From Pseudomonas graminis (GTDB lineage Bacteria > Pseudomonadota > Gammaproteobacteria > Pseudomonadales > Pseudomonadaceae), in contig NZ_MTSB01000003.1 of NCBI RefSeq assembly GCF_002093745.1, positions 248,001 through 312,000 on the forward strand: a stretch of DNA of 64,000 bases. Direction: 5' to 3'. This document shows, one piece after another, positions 9,843-18,793 of this stretch (positions are counted from its first letter, which is position 1; every line of letters starts with the position of its first letter). Both the position numbers and the translations under genes were made by a program. The notes beneath the pieces were generated by a model, which was not told the DNA's origin, ran no database searches, and was given only the letters and a program-made list of their open reading frames with translations.

Positions 9843-11563
9843 AGCTCCGGCCCCATCGAGAAATGCAGGCGGATACCGCCGTCATCGTCCAGCCCGTGTG
9901 CCAGATCAAGGCGCAGCGGCCCCACCGGTGAAACCCAGCGCACGCCGAAGCCGACACCGGTTTTCAGGTCTGGCCTGTCCAGATTGTTGAACGAGTTACC
10001 CTGATCGACAAAGGTCGCCAGCCGCCACTTTTCGGCAATCGAATACTGATACTCGACACTGCCGGCGAACATGTAGCGACCGCCGATGCGGTCGCCGTCG
10101 GAGTTGGTCGGCGACAGCTTCTGGTAGTCATAGCCGCGTACGCTTTGATCACCGCCCGCAAAGAAGCGCAGCGAAGGCGGAATGGAGGTGTAGCCGTCGG
10201 TGAGGTTTGCGCCGACCTGCACACGGCCAAGGAAGCGATGGTTCTGCGCAACCGTCGTCAGGCCCTTGAGCAGCACATTGGCATGCACCAGGTTGGCGTC
10301 CGATAACAGGCCCTCTTTGGCCACCTGCGTCTCGAATTGCAGGCGATAGCCCTGATGCGGGTCGATACGATTATCGCTGCGCAGGTACGAGTAACTGATG
10401 CCGGGCATCAACAGCGTGCTCAGGCCCGCATCATCGCCCAGCCGGTACTCTTCACGCTGCCATTTCAGGGAAATGACCCGTTCCCAACCGCTGGGCAGTT
10501 TGCTGTGCCACTCAGGTCCTGCGGTCAGCAGCTTGCTGAGGCTGTCGGTGCCGGCAATCTCTTCATACTGATAGCCACCGGCGTAACGCATCTTGTCGGT
10601 CAAAGGCGGATCGAGCGGCACGTCATACCACAGCCCTATGTTCTGCCGTGGCGCGGATATCTCCGATTCGAAGCCGTAGCTGTGACCCTGCGGGTTGGCC
10701 CAGTGCCGGGTCCAGTTGGCTTTGCCGCGCGGCCCCACGTCGGTGGAATAACCCAGACCAAGGCCCATCGTGCGAGGCTTGCGGGTTTCCAGCTGGACGA
10801 TGACCGGGATGACATCATTCACCGCAGCTGTCGGTGCTGCGTCCACACGCACGCCTTCAAAATAGCCGCTGGCCTGCATGTCCTGAGTGAGTTCGGCAAT
10901 CAGTTGCGAATCGTAAGGTGTGTTTTCCTTGAAGGGCACCATGCGTCTGAGCAGCTCTTCATCGAACGGCGTGTTGCCGCTGAACTTCACCTGCCCAAGC
11001 GTGTAGCGCGGCCCGCTGTCATAGACCAGCTCGATGTCGGCAACCCCGGCTCGCGGGTCGATGGCCAGGCGCTGCTGGACGAAGCGACCACTGAAGAAGC
11101 CGTAGCGAGACGCCTGATTCTGGATCAGGCGCTTGGCATCTTCGTAATTACCATGATTCAGCACTGCGCCGGTCTTGAGCGCGTCACTCTTTGGCACTTT
11201 GAAAGCGCTCAGCGACGCTGCCGGGCCTTCGACCCGAATCACCACGTTGCGCAAGTGAACAGGCTCGCCCGGTTTGATATGGATCACCAGACGCGGGTCG
11301 GCACCGTCCTTGATCTCGCTGTCGATCTGCGCCTGATAATACCCGAGCGCCTGCGCCGCTTTCTCGGCCTGCTGCTCGGCACCGAGGCTGAAGTTACGCA
11401 GGGCCTTGGCGTCGCGCTCGCCCAAGTCGCCGATGTACCCTTCAACGTTGGCCTTGAGGTCGGGATTGGCAGGTTCGACCCTGACATCAAGACGCGCCTC
11501 GGCCAGCGCCGTGGCACTCATGGTCATCAGACACAGGCTGCTGAATAATCTGAAAAGCTTCAT
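9839..11563 (-). CDS. tamA: Outer-membrane Omp85-family protein TamA
   Basis: TamA is the outer-membrane beta-barrel of the Tam complex. The ATG at 11563 is preferred because it opens directly on a signal peptide (MKLFRLFSSLCLMTMSATALAEA), whereas the longer frame adds 21 non-signal residues. The mature part has POTRA-like periplasmic repeats (about residues 25-260, including VRFKVPKS-type and GQVKFSGNTPFDEELLRRMVPF blocks), then a barrel with the Omp85 loop motif FFAGGDQSVRGYDYQKLSP and VGFGVRWVSPVGPLRLDLAHGLDDD. It ends LHFSMGPEL, close to the usual barrel terminus. It is 574 residues, as expected, and is followed by tamB with overlap. A GNAT gene precedes it by about 59 bases on the same strand. 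Confidence 0.95.
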   Translation of the reverse strand: MKLFRLFSSLCLMTMSATALAEARLDVRVEPANPDLKANVEGYIGDLGERDAKALRNFSLGAEQQAEKAAQALGYYQAQIDSEIKDGADPRLVIHIKPGEPVHLRNVVIRVEGPAASLSAFKVPKSDALKTGAVLNHGNYEDAKRLIQNQASRYGFFSGRFVQQRLAIDPRAGVADIELVYDSGPRYTLGQVKFSGNTPFDEELLRRMVPFKENTPYDSQLIAELTQDMQASGYFEGVRVDAAPTAAVNDVIPVIVQLETRKPRTMGLGLGYSTDVGPRGKANWTRHWANPQGHSYGFESEISAPRQNIGLWYDVPLDPPLTDKMRYAGGYQYEEIAGTDSLSKLLTAGPEWHSKLPSGWERVISLKWQREEYRLGDDAGLSTLLMPGISYSYLRSDNRIDPHQGYRLQFETQVAKEGLLSDANLVHANVLLKGLTTVAQNHRFLGRVQVGANLTDGYTSIPPSLRFFAGGDQSVRGYDYQKLSPTNSDGDRIGGRYMFAGSVEYQYSIAEKWRLATFVDQGNSFNNLDRPDLKTGVGFGVRWVSPVGPLRLDLAHGLDDDGGIRLHFSMGPEL

Positions 11564-11622
11564 GGGCGTAGATGCTATCACGATCGACAGGCCGTTCTGG
11601 AAGCCCGCGAATTGGCGGACAT

Positions 11623-12294
11623 TCAAACCATTACGTCAGCTACCGGCAGTGAAACCTGAGGATTAGGGTGGAAGAACACATGCTCTCGGACGGGTCCCAC
11701 AGCGATCTCGCCAATTTCCTCGTAGCCTTGTCGTCTATAGAACTCAAGATAACGGGGGTTTCCTGTGTCTACGACGATGCCTTGAGAGTTTTCATCCACC
11801 GCGCACCAGTCGTGCAACGCGCCAAGCAATTGCTCGCTCAGGTCCTGACCCAGCTTCTGACCCTGAAACTCAGGGTCCAGGCCGATCAATGGCAGCACGT
11901 GAACGGTTTCTGAAGGCACACATGCCAGTACGGCGTTGTAATAGGCCAGATAACGCTGCGTGCAGCCCAACCCGGTGTCCATCACCATGCGCAGGCGCCA
12001 GGCCCAGCTTTCGGTCACACCCAGACGGCGCTGCGGCGGCGCTATCAACGCTACACCCACCAGACGATCCTCCAGAAACAGGCCCAGCGCAGGCTGATTC
12101 TGCAGGAAATGCTGTTTGACCAGTTGGCGAATGGTTGCCAGTACGCGTTGTTCGTAGCCCTCACGCTCGGCATTGAACAGGTACGCAAACGTCGGGTCGT
12201 GCCGGTAGGCCCTGAACAGCAAAGAGCGGGTTTCACGGGAATAACCGCTGTCGAGCTGGCGGATTTCGCCCGTGATGGCAACAGGTAGGGACAT
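11623..12294 (-). CDS. GNAT-family N-acetyltransferase
   Basis: A 223-residue soluble protein with a GNAT acetyl-CoA-binding fold. The core is visible as [16 protein letters not shown] (beta4), then [31 protein letters not shown], which carries the acetyl-CoA pyrophosphate loop (a Q/R-x-x-G-x-G/A variant, here QGQKLG). The C-terminal [38 protein letters not shown] is the typical Asn-Tyr-Arg-Gly closing segment. The substrate is unknown. It precedes tamA with a 59-base gap and is divergent from xthA. The N-terminal region (about 1-70) resembles the small family of pseudomonad GNATs found next to tamA, but no role in envelope assembly can be read from the sequence. Confidence 0.85.
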   Translation of the reverse strand: MSLPVAITGEIRQLDSGYSRETRSLLFRAYRHDPTFAYLFNAEREGYEQRVLATIRQLVKQHFLQNQPALGLFLEDRLVGVALIAPPQRRLGVTESWAWRLRMVMDTGLGCTQRYLAYYNAVLACVPSETVHVLPLIGLDPEFQGQKLGQDLSEQLLGALHDWCAVDENSQGIVVDTGNPRYLEFYRRQGYEEIGEIAVGPVREHVFFHPNPQVSLPVADVMV

Positions 12295-12484
12295 AAAGGG
12301 CCTCGTGTTAACGGAACTGCGTCAGGCGCAGCGGTTTTGGCAAGCAGGCTTTCGAGTGATGGCCTTTGATAACAGTTCCAATAAATTGTCTGCCCTGCGC
12401 TTGCGGCGTGCCCGACGTGACACTGGTCCTGAGCCGGCAGGTCGGCTAGCATCGCCGTTTGTTTTTGCTCAGGACCGCCGTTTT

Positions 12485-13297
12485 ATGAAAATCGTCTCGT
12501 TCAACATCAATGGGCTGCGCGCCCGACCCCATCAGTTGGCGGCACTGATCGACAAACACCAGCCCGACGTGATCGGCCTTCAGGAAACCAAGGTTTCAGA
12601 TGAGCAGTTCCCTCACGCGGACATCGAGGCGCTGGGCTACCACGTGCATTTCCACGGCCAGAAAGGCCACTACGGTGTGGCCTTGCTGTCGCGCAATGCT
12701 CCACTGGCCCTGCACAAAGGCTTTGAGGGCGATGACGAGGAATCCCAGAAACGCTTCATCTGGGGCACCTACGCCGACAGCAATGGTCAGCCGGTCACCA
12801 TCATGAACGGCTACTTTCCCCAGGGCGAAAGCCGCGACCACCCCACCAAGTTTCCTGCCAAGCAACGCTTCTACGAAAACCTTCAGACGCTGCTGGAAAG
12901 CCACTTCAGCAATGACCAACCGCTGATCGTCATGGGCGATGTCAACATCTCCCCTCAGGATTGCGACATCGGTATCGGTGCCGACAATGCCAAACGCTGG
13001 CTGAAAACCGGCAAGTGCAGTTTTCTGCCGGAAGAGCGCGAGTGGATGGAACGCTTGAAGAACTGGGGGCTGGTGGACAGCTTTCGCTATCTGTACCCGG
13101 AAGTCAGTGATCGGTTCAGCTGGTTCGACTACCGCAGCCGCGGTTTTGAAGACGAACCCAAGCGCGGTCTGCGCATCGACCTGATCATGACGTCGACAGG
13201 GCTGCAGCCGCGCATCAAGGCTGCGGGTGTGGATTACGATTTGCGCGGCATGGAAAAGCCATCTGATCACGCGCCGATCTGGCTTGAACTGAACTGA
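12485..13297 (+). CDS. xthA: Exodeoxyribonuclease III
   Basis: XthA is a base-excision-repair AP endonuclease and 3'-5' exonuclease. The 270-residue protein begins [18 protein letters not shown]. The longer open frame upstream is non-coding by comparison with the family. Catalytic landmarks are the metal-binding Glu34 in [18 protein letters not shown] with the Asp/Asn pair, the segment [32 protein letters not shown], and the C-terminal [11 protein letters not shown] with the catalytic histidine. Length and motif order match E. coli exonuclease III. It is divergent from the GNAT gene and appears monocistronic, with a hairpin just downstream at 13317-13340. Confidence 0.96.
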   Translation: MKIVSFNINGLRARPHQLAALIDKHQPDVIGLQETKVSDEQFPHADIEALGYHVHFHGQKGHYGVALLSRNAPLALHKGFEGDDEESQKRFIWGTYADSNGQPVTIMNGYFPQGESRDHPTKFPAKQRFYENLQTLLESHFSNDQPLIVMGDVNISPQDCDIGIGADNAKRWLKTGKCSFLPEEREWMERLKNWGLVDSFRYLYPEVSDRFSWFDYRSRGFEDEPKRGLRIDLIMTSTGLQPRIKAAGVDYDLRGMEKPSDHAPIWLELN

Positions 13298-13316
13298 CGA
13301 GACACAAGGGTGCGCG

Positions 13317-13340
13317 ACCCGTCTTCATGCAAAGACGGGT
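13317..13340 (+). terminator. Candidate terminator hairpin after xthA
   Basis: A perfect 9-bp inverted repeat (ACCCGTCTT / AAGACGGGT) with a 6-base loop starts 19 bases after the xthA stop. No T-tract follows, so intrinsic termination is uncertain. Confidence 0.4.
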
Positions 13341-13429
13341 TGCCTGCGCAACCTTCGAGCAACTGTCATATTCCAGCAACCTCTCTGTCTTATTCTCCCG
13401 GCACCCTCCCGTGACTCATGGTGACGCTG

Positions 13430-14773
13430 ATGCTGCGCGCTCTGCTAACGGCGCTGATCCTGACGAGCGCCACCCTGCCCGCCACCTTGATGGCGGCATT
13501 GCCCACGCCCTCAGGCGATATGCCGGTGTTGCGTATCCAGGGTTCCAACACCATCAATGCCCAACTGGCGCCTGCGCTGGTTGAGGAATTGATGCGCCAG
13601 CAAGGCCTGCAATCGGTGCAGACGACGCCGGGCAACGCCGTCAACGAGCTTCGAGTGACCGGCAAGACAGCGGCCGGGCAACCCGTCAGCGTCGATGTCG
13701 CCGCGCATGGTTCGGGCACCGGCTTTTCTGCGTTAAAAGCCGGCAACACGGACATTGCTGCCTCTTCGCGCCCGATCAAGGATCAGGAAGCGAAAGAGCT
13801 GGCCAGCCTTGGCGACCTTAAAAGTGCGGCAGGCGAGCAAGTCATCGGCATTGATGGCGTCGCCGTCATTGTAAACCCTGCCAATCCGCTGCGGCAGCTG
13901 GATACGTTGCAACTGGCGCGAATTTTCAGCGGCGAGATCAAGGACTGGAGCGAGGCAGGCGGCAATCCCGGAGCCATTCACCTGTATGTACGCGACGACA
14001 AGTCCGGCACCTACGAAACATTCAAAGAACTGGTGCTCACCAAGTACGGCAAGCAGCTGGCGGCTAACGCCTCACGTTTTGAATCCAGCGAACAGCTCTC
14101 CGACGAGGTCAGCAAAGACGTCAACGGCATCGGATTTACCGGGCTGCCCTCAGTCAGACACGCCAAAGCCGTGGCCATCGCAGACGGTGAGTCCCGACCG
14201 ATGCTGCCGACCACCAGCCTGATTGCCACCGAGGATTATCCACTGTCACGACGCCTTTACCTCTACGTGCCGCCTGCGGCCCACCAGCGCTGGTCACAGG
14301 CGCTGGTGCGTTTTGCGCAGAGCGCCGAAGGGCAAACCATCGTGGCGCAAAGCGGTTTTGTCGCGCAGACCGTGCAGGCGCTCAAGGTGCAACCCACTGC
14401 GCAGATGCCGGCCGATTATCAGGCGCTGACCCGCAAGGCCGAGCGGCTGTCTGTCAACTTTCGTTTTGCCCAAGGCAGCGCCAGGCTGGACAACAAGGCC
14501 CAGCAGGACCTGAAGCGGGTAGCCGATTACCTGAAAGCGAATGACAAGCTGGATCAGCACGTCACGCTGGTCGGCTTCGGAGACGCTAAAAGCGATCCCG
14601 CCCGTGCCGCCTTGCTCTCACGGTTGCGTGCGATGGCCGTGCGCCGCGAACTGCTCAAGAGCGGCGTGACCTTTCGCGAGATTCTGGGCCTGGGCGACGA
14701 GATGCCGGTGGCGAACAATGATATCGACGACGGCAGAATCAAGAACCGCCGTGTCGAAGTCTGGGTGCAATAG
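13430..14773 (+). CDS. PstS-like phosphate-binding domain fused to a C-terminal OmpA domain
   Basis: This secreted or periplasmic fusion has about 447 residues. The ATG at 13430 has GGTGA five bases upstream; an in-frame ATG at 13418 is an alternative. A signal peptide (MLRALLTALILTSATLPATLMAA) leads into a PBP-like/PstS fold: LRIQGSNTINAQLAPALVEELM, then VDVAAHGSGTGFSALKAGNTDIAASSRPI and VNPANPLRQLDTLQLARIFSGEIKDWSE, which is the phosphate-binding-protein signature, and YVRDDKSGTYETFKELVL. From about residue 345 it switches to an OmpA/MotB module: VNFRFAQGSARLDNKAQQDLKRVADYL, TLVGFGDAKSDPARAALLSRLRAMAVRREL and IKNRRVEVWVQ. The OmpA half usually binds peptidoglycan, so the solute-binding domain may be tethered to the wall. 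No pst transporter genes are adjacent. Ligand identity is inferred from fold only. Confidence 0.85.
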   Translation: MLRALLTALILTSATLPATLMAALPTPSGDMPVLRIQGSNTINAQLAPALVEELMRQQGLQSVQTTPGNAVNELRVTGKTAAGQPVSVDVAAHGSGTGFSALKAGNTDIAASSRPIKDQEAKELASLGDLKSAAGEQVIGIDGVAVIVNPANPLRQLDTLQLARIFSGEIKDWSEAGGNPGAIHLYVRDDKSGTYETFKELVLTKYGKQLAANASRFESSEQLSDEVSKDVNGIGFTGLPSVRHAKAVAIADGESRPMLPTTSLIATEDYPLSRRLYLYVPPAAHQRWSQALVRFAQSAEGQTIVAQSGFVAQTVQALKVQPTAQMPADYQALTRKAERLSVNFRFAQGSARLDNKAQQDLKRVADYLKANDKLDQHVTLVGFGDAKSDPARAALLSRLRAMAVRRELLKSGVTFREILGLGDEMPVANNDIDDGRIKNRRVEVWVQ

Positions 14774-14785
14774 CGGGCTTGCGGC

Positions 14786-16015
14786 TCAAGCGCGACTGCG
14801 CGACAGGTCTGCGGGCAGGTACTTGCCCAGCTCAAACTTGCCAATGGCCGCGCGATGGACTTCATCGGGGCCATCGGCCAGACGCAGCGTACGCTGCATG
14901 GCGTACATGTAGGCCAGCGGGAAGTCATTGGAAACGCCGGCTCCGCCATGCATCTGGATAGCCCGATCAATGACTTTCAACGCAACGTTGGGCGCAACCA
15001 CCTTGATCTGCGCGATCTCGCTTTTGGCGACCTTGTTACCCACCGTGTCCATCATATAAGCCGCTTTGAGCGTCAGCAGCCGCGCCATGTCGATTTCCAT
15101 GCGAGAGTCGGCGATCTTGTCGATGTTGCCCCCCAGCCTCGCCAGCGGCTTGCCGAACGCGACCCGGTCGATTGAGCGCTTGCACATCAGCTCGAGTGCC
15201 CGTTCCGCCATGCCGATGGAGCGCATGCAGTGATGAATACGACCAGGCCCCAGTCGGCCCTGCGCAATCTCGAAACCTCTGCCCTCGCCCAGCAATACGT
15301 TCTCGAACGGCACCCTGACGTTTTCGAACAGCACTTCGGCGTGACCGTGAGGAGCGTCGTCGTAGCCGAACACCGGCAGCGGCCGGACAATTTTCACGCC
15401 CGGCGTGTCGACCGGCACCAGAATCATCGAGTGCTGCTGATGACGCGGCCCGTCCGGGTTGGTGAGGCCCATGAAGATCAGGATCTTGCAGCGCGGGTCG
15501 CATGCGCCGGACGTCCACCACTTGCGGCCGTTGATGATCCACTCATCGCCTGAGCGCTCGGCGCGAGCGGCCATATTGGTCGCGTCTGACGACGCCACTT
15601 CAGGCTCGGTCATGGCAAATGCCGATCGAATCTCTCCACGCAATAACGGTTCGAGCCAGCGGGCCTTCTGCTCCTCGCTGGCATAGCGGACCAAGACTTC
15701 CATGTTGCCGGTGTCGGGCGCAGAACAATTGAACGGCTCAGGCCCAAGCAAAGAACGGCCCATGATTTCCGCCAGTGGCGCGTATTCCAGGTTGGTCAGC
15801 CCGGCGCCCAGCGCCGACTCCGGCAAAAACAGATTCCACAACCCCTCTGCTTTTGCACGGGCCTTGAGCTCTTCCATGATCGCGGTGGGCTGCCAGCGAT
15901 CCCCTTCGGCGACCTGCCGTTCGAAAACCGGCTCGGCCGGATAAACGTGAGCGTCCATGAACGCCGTGACTCGCTCACGCAGTGCCTGCACCTTGGGGGA
16001 ATACGCAAAATTCAT
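14786..16015 (-). CDS. Acyl-CoA dehydrogenase of the ACAD10/ACAD11 type
   Basis: A 409-residue FAD-dependent acyl-CoA dehydrogenase. The opening [29 protein letters not shown] and the blocks [111 protein letters not shown] and [33 protein letters not shown] resemble the dehydrogenase half of the eukaryotic ACAD10/ACAD11 fusion proteins more than FadE or short-chain enzymes. Those proteins act on phosphorylated 4-hydroxyacyl-CoA. The bacterial gene lacks the kinase half, but a matching kinase-type gene lies at 39786-40853. It is divergent from a LysR gene with a likely shared operator at 16113-16129. The precise substrate is inference. Confidence 0.85.
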   Translation of the reverse strand: MNFAYSPKVQALRERVTAFMDAHVYPAEPVFERQVAEGDRWQPTAIMEELKARAKAEGLWNLFLPESALGAGLTNLEYAPLAEIMGRSLLGPEPFNCSAPDTGNMEVLVRYASEEQKARWLEPLLRGEIRSAFAMTEPEVASSDATNMAARAERSGDEWIINGRKWWTSGACDPRCKILIFMGLTNPDGPRHQQHSMILVPVDTPGVKIVRPLPVFGYDDAPHGHAEVLFENVRVPFENVLLGEGRGFEIAQGRLGPGRIHHCMRSIGMAERALELMCKRSIDRVAFGKPLARLGGNIDKIADSRMEIDMARLLTLKAAYMMDTVGNKVAKSEIAQIKVVAPNVALKVIDRAIQMHGGAGVSNDFPLAYMYAMQRTLRLADGPDEVHRAAIGKFELGKYLPADLSRSRA

Positions 16016-16112
16016 GGGGTCGCTACCTTCTCGATCAGGGTGTCGAAGTCATGACCTGATGCTAGAGAAGCCGCGCTCATTTATCTAATCTATTCTCGGC
16101 GTGTATAAACAT

Positions 16113-16129
16113 TCATAACCGATATATGA
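16113..16129. promoter_or_regulatory. Candidate LysR operator between the divergent dehydrogenase and LysR genes
   Basis: The inverted repeat TCATA-N7-TATGA sits about 97 bases upstream of the dehydrogenase start and about 70 bases upstream of the LysR start. Partial dyads of this size in a divergent intergenic region are the usual LysR binding arrangement. No experimental site is known to me. Confidence 0.4.
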
Positions 16130-16198
16130 TTCTTCACCGCTGCGGCACCCACAGCCGGCCGAGCAGCTATCACAATAACAGCACGAGGCGCCCCATCA

Positions 16199-17128
16199 AT
16201 GAACCTGAACAAGGTCGATCTCAACCTTTTCATTGTCTTCGACGCCATCTACACCGAAGCCAATCTGACCCGTGCCGGGCAGATTGTCGGCATCACCCAG
16301 CCTGCCGTGTCCAATGCGCTGGCGCGCCTGCGCGAGACCTTCAACGACCCGTTGTTCGTACGGACAGCGCAGGGCATGGTGCCCACGCCTATGGCGCAAA
16401 ACATCATCGGTCCGGTGCGCAACGCCTTGTCGTTGCTGAGAGTCTCGGTACAGGAAAGCCGGATTTTCAATCCGCTGCAGGCCAACAAGAACTATCGCAT
16501 CAGCATGACCGACCTGACCGAGGCGGTCATTCTGCCGGTGCTGTTTCAGCGGCTGCGGCGCCTCGCGCCTGCTGTCACCATCGAAAGCTTCCTGTCCAAG
16601 CGCCGGGAAACCACCAAGGAGCTGGCTGCCGGACGCCTCGACTTTGCCGTGGACGCACCGCTCAATACTGACCCGCAGGTTCGTCACGTCAAGCTCATGG
16701 AGGACCGTTACGTGTGCGGCATGCGCAAGGGTCATCCGCTGGCGAACAAGACCGTCCTGACGCTGGACGATTACCTGGCTCAGGCCCATATCCATATCTC
16801 CAGCCGCCGCAGCGGGTTGGGCCATGTGGACCTTGCGCTCGGCAAGATGGGTATTCAGCGCCGGATCGCGCTGCGCTCGCAACATTACCTGATGGCGACC
16901 CAGGTGCTGCAGCAGACAGACATGGTCATGACAGTGCCGGAACGCTTCGCCCACCGTAACGACCTGCATTATGTCTACCTGCCGGTGAACGATGTTCCGT
17001 CTGTGGAAACCCATCTTTACTGGCACGAAAGCACCGACCAGGATCCGGCCAACCGCTGGATGCGCGAACAGATCATCGAGCTTTCGCAGCGGGTAGTGGC
17101 CCAGGAAAAAGGCCTTGAAAGAGCCTGA
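16199..17128 (+). CDS. LysR-family regulator, likely controller of the divergent acyl-CoA dehydrogenase
   Basis: A 309-residue LysR-type activator of the NodD/NahR/LeuO-like subgroup. The N-terminus MNLNKVDLNLFIVFDAIYTEANLTRAGQIVGITQPAVSNALARLRETFNDPLFVRTAQGMVPTP is the wHTH of that subgroup, and the effector domain follows from about residue 90 (YRISMTDLTEAVILPVLFQRLRRLAP). It is transcribed away from the acyl-CoA dehydrogenase at 14786-16015, the classical arrangement for a LysR regulator and its target. The inducer may be an acyl-CoA or a precursor, which is inference from the neighbour. The start is fixed by the family N-terminus. Confidence 0.9.
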   Translation: MNLNKVDLNLFIVFDAIYTEANLTRAGQIVGITQPAVSNALARLRETFNDPLFVRTAQGMVPTPMAQNIIGPVRNALSLLRVSVQESRIFNPLQANKNYRISMTDLTEAVILPVLFQRLRRLAPAVTIESFLSKRRETTKELAAGRLDFAVDAPLNTDPQVRHVKLMEDRYVCGMRKGHPLANKTVLTLDDYLAQAHIHISSRRSGLGHVDLALGKMGIQRRIALRSQHYLMATQVLQQTDMVMTVPERFAHRNDLHYVYLPVNDVPSVETHLYWHESTDQDPANRWMREQIIELSQRVVAQEKGLERA

Positions 17129-17233
17129 GATAATCACGCCAAGCCTGTGCTTATAAACAACTTTTAACTAACAGTTAAAGTTGTTTCTAGTATGGATATC
17201 CCTGATATGGCTGCGTACGCAACCCCTTGCTGC

Positions 17234-17249
17234 TTGACGTTTACGTAAA
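17234..17249 (+). promoter_or_regulatory. LiuR-type operator overlapping the liuR -35 element
   Basis: The 16-base near-palindrome TTGACGTTTACGTAAA lies 43 bases upstream of the liuR ATG. Its first six bases double as a good -35 (TTGACG), with TAGGTT 18 bases on as a weak -10. The same ACGT-TWACGT core recurs before liuA. MerR-family LiuR regulators are known to bind such dyads, so autoregulation is likely. Confidence 0.6.
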
Positions 17250-17291
17250 GCGAGCCGTAGGTTAGCGCTGTATATTTTGCCGAGCACAGCC

Positions 17292-17684
17292 ATGAGCAGT
17301 CAGACCTACAGTATTTCCGAGCTTGCCCGCGAACTGGACATCACCACCCGTGCCATTCGTTTTTACGAAGAGCAAGGCATGCTCAGTCCCGAGCGCAAGG
17401 GTCTTGAACGTATCTATTCGGCCCGTGACAAAGTCACCCTGAAACTGATCCTGCGCGGCAAACGTATCGGTTTTTCGCTGGCCGAATGCAAGGAGCTGAT
17501 CTCACTGTACGACCCCCGCGGTGGTAATCAAAAACAGTTGCAGACCATGCTGGGCAAGATCGCCGAACGCCGGGAACAACTGGAACAGCAACTGCTGGAT
17601 ATCCAGCAGATGCAACTGGAGCTGGACACCGCCGAAGAGCGGTGTCGCGCCGAGCTCGACAGAACCGCTGCCCTTTCACATTGA
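17292..17684 (+). CDS. liuR: MerR-family regulator LiuR of leucine/isovalerate catabolism
   Basis: A 130-residue MerR-type regulator. The start ATG at 17292 gives MSSQTYSISELARELDITTRAIRFYEEQGMLSPERKGLERIYSARDKVTLKLILRGKRIGFSLAECKELI, the full MerR helix-turn-helix and wing. A dimerisation coiled coil (KIAERREQLEQQLLDIQQMQLEL) follows. It lacks a metal-binding cysteine tail, consistent with the organic-acid-responsive LiuR group. It is 16 bases upstream of liuE, and dyads matching a LiuR-type site precede both liuR and liuA. The expected role is control of branched-chain amino-acid catabolism in response to a leucine-pathway intermediate. Confidence 0.88.
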   Translation: MSSQTYSISELARELDITTRAIRFYEEQGMLSPERKGLERIYSARDKVTLKLILRGKRIGFSLAECKELISLYDPRGGNQKQLQTMLGKIAERREQLEQQLLDIQQMQLELDTAEERCRAELDRTAALSH

Positions 17685-17700
17685 TCTCGAAGGCCCTGCC

Positions 17701-18600
17701 ATGTCGCTCCCGCAACACGTGAATATCGTCGAAGTCGGCCCGCGTGACGGCCTCCAGAATGAAGCCCGGACCATCAGTGTCGAGGACAAGGTACGGCTCG
17801 TGGATGACTTGACGAGTGCCGGACTCACCCATATCGAGGTCGGCAGTTTTGTGTCCGCGAAATGGGTCCCGCAGATGGCGGGTTCGGCTCAAGTGTTCGA
17901 ACGCATCCAGCGCCGCGATGGGGTTATCTACTCGGCTCTGGCGCCCAATCTTCGTGGGTTCGAAGACGCGCTGGCAGCTGGCGTCAAGGAAGTCGCGGTG
18001 TTCGCCGCCGCCACTGAAGGATTTTCCCGGGCCAACCTCAACTGCTCGATCAGCGAGAGCCTGGAGCGCTTCGTCCCCATCATGGCTGCCGCCCGCCTGC
18101 ACGGCCTGCGGGTCAGGGGTTATGTGTCCTGCGTTCTGGGTTGTCCGTACGAAGGCAATGTCTCCCCGGAGCAGGTGGCGGCAGTGGCCAACGAACTGCA
18201 CGCCATGGGCTGCTACGAGATTTCACTGGGCGACACCATTGGCACTGGCACGCCGGGCGCGACACGGGCGCTGATCAATGCGGTTGCGAGCCAGATCCCG
18301 CGGGGCAAGCTGGCCGGGCATTTTCACGACACGTACGGCCAGGCACTGGTGAACATCTACGCCAGCCTGGAAGAAGGCATTCAGGTGTTCGACAGTTCTA
18401 CCGCCGGCCTCGGTGGCTGCCCTTATGCAAAAGGCGCCAGCGGCAATGTGGCCACCGAAGATGTGCTGTACATGTTGCAAGGCCTGGGCATCGACACCGG
18501 CATAGATCTGGACACCGTCATCAACGCTGGCCAGCGCATCTGCGACGTCTTGCAACGCAGCAACGGCTCTCGTGTGGCCAAAGCGCGACTGGCGGCGTGA
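17701..18600 (+). CDS. liuE: Hydroxymethylglutaryl-CoA lyase
   Basis: This enzyme cleaves 3-hydroxy-3-methylglutaryl-CoA to acetyl-CoA and acetoacetate, the last step of leucine breakdown (also named mvaB). The 299-residue TIM-barrel protein shows the metal- and substrate-binding motif EVGPRDGLQNE near the N-terminus, GYVSCVLGCPYEG, the metal histidines in LAGHFHDTYGQALVN, and the signature GLGGCPYAKGASGN with the catalytic cysteine. All agree with the HMG-CoA lyase family rather than citramalate or homocitrate synthases. It is the second gene after liuR, with a 16-base gap. In P. aeruginosa liuE is at the 3' end of liuRABCDE, so here the order differs, with an sRNA gene inserted between liuE and liuA. 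Confidence 0.95.
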   Translation: MSLPQHVNIVEVGPRDGLQNEARTISVEDKVRLVDDLTSAGLTHIEVGSFVSAKWVPQMAGSAQVFERIQRRDGVIYSALAPNLRGFEDALAAGVKEVAVFAAATEGFSRANLNCSISESLERFVPIMAAARLHGLRVRGYVSCVLGCPYEGNVSPEQVAAVANELHAMGCYEISLGDTIGTGTPGATRALINAVASQIPRGKLAGHFHDTYGQALVNIYASLEEGIQVFDSSTAGLGGCPYAKGASGNVATEDVLYMLQGLGIDTGIDLDTVINAGQRICDVLQRSNGSRVAKARLAA

Positions 18601-18616
18601 CAAACGTCACCGGTCG

Positions 18617-18686
18617 GTAACAGGGTGCGACATCTTGTCACAGAGTGTTACTCTCCCCCGCGTTCGGTCGAGACAAACGGGTAACA
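18617..18686 (+). promoter_or_regulatory. Candidate CbrB upstream activating sites for the sRNA promoter
   Basis: Four copies of one hexamer family lie 83-152 bases before the sigma-54 promoter: GTAACA at 18617-18622, TGTCAC at 18636-18641, TGTTAC at 18646-18651 and GTAACA at 18681-18686. TGTTAC/GTAACA inverted pairs are the type of site described for the enhancer protein CbrB at Pseudomonas crcZ-type promoters. Distance and orientation suit an enhancer-binding protein. Confidence 0.6.
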
Positions 18687-18768
18687 CGGAAACAATCGAC
18701 ACGTGAAATCAACAGTCCCGATGCTTGGAAAAACCTGAACCCCTCTGTTTTAAAGGGTTTCAAAAAAC

Positions 18769-18784
18769 TGGCACGGGTCCTGCT
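18769..18784 (+). promoter_or_regulatory. Sigma-54 promoter of the CrcX-like sRNA
   Basis: TGGCACGGGTCCTGCT carries the invariant GG (18770-18771) and GC (18782-18783) of a -24/-12 promoter with correct 10-base spacing. Transcription would begin about 18794, giving a 5' end GTACAACAAGAA, very like the known CrcZ 5' end. Confidence 0.8.
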
Positions 18785-18793
18785 ATACCCTTT

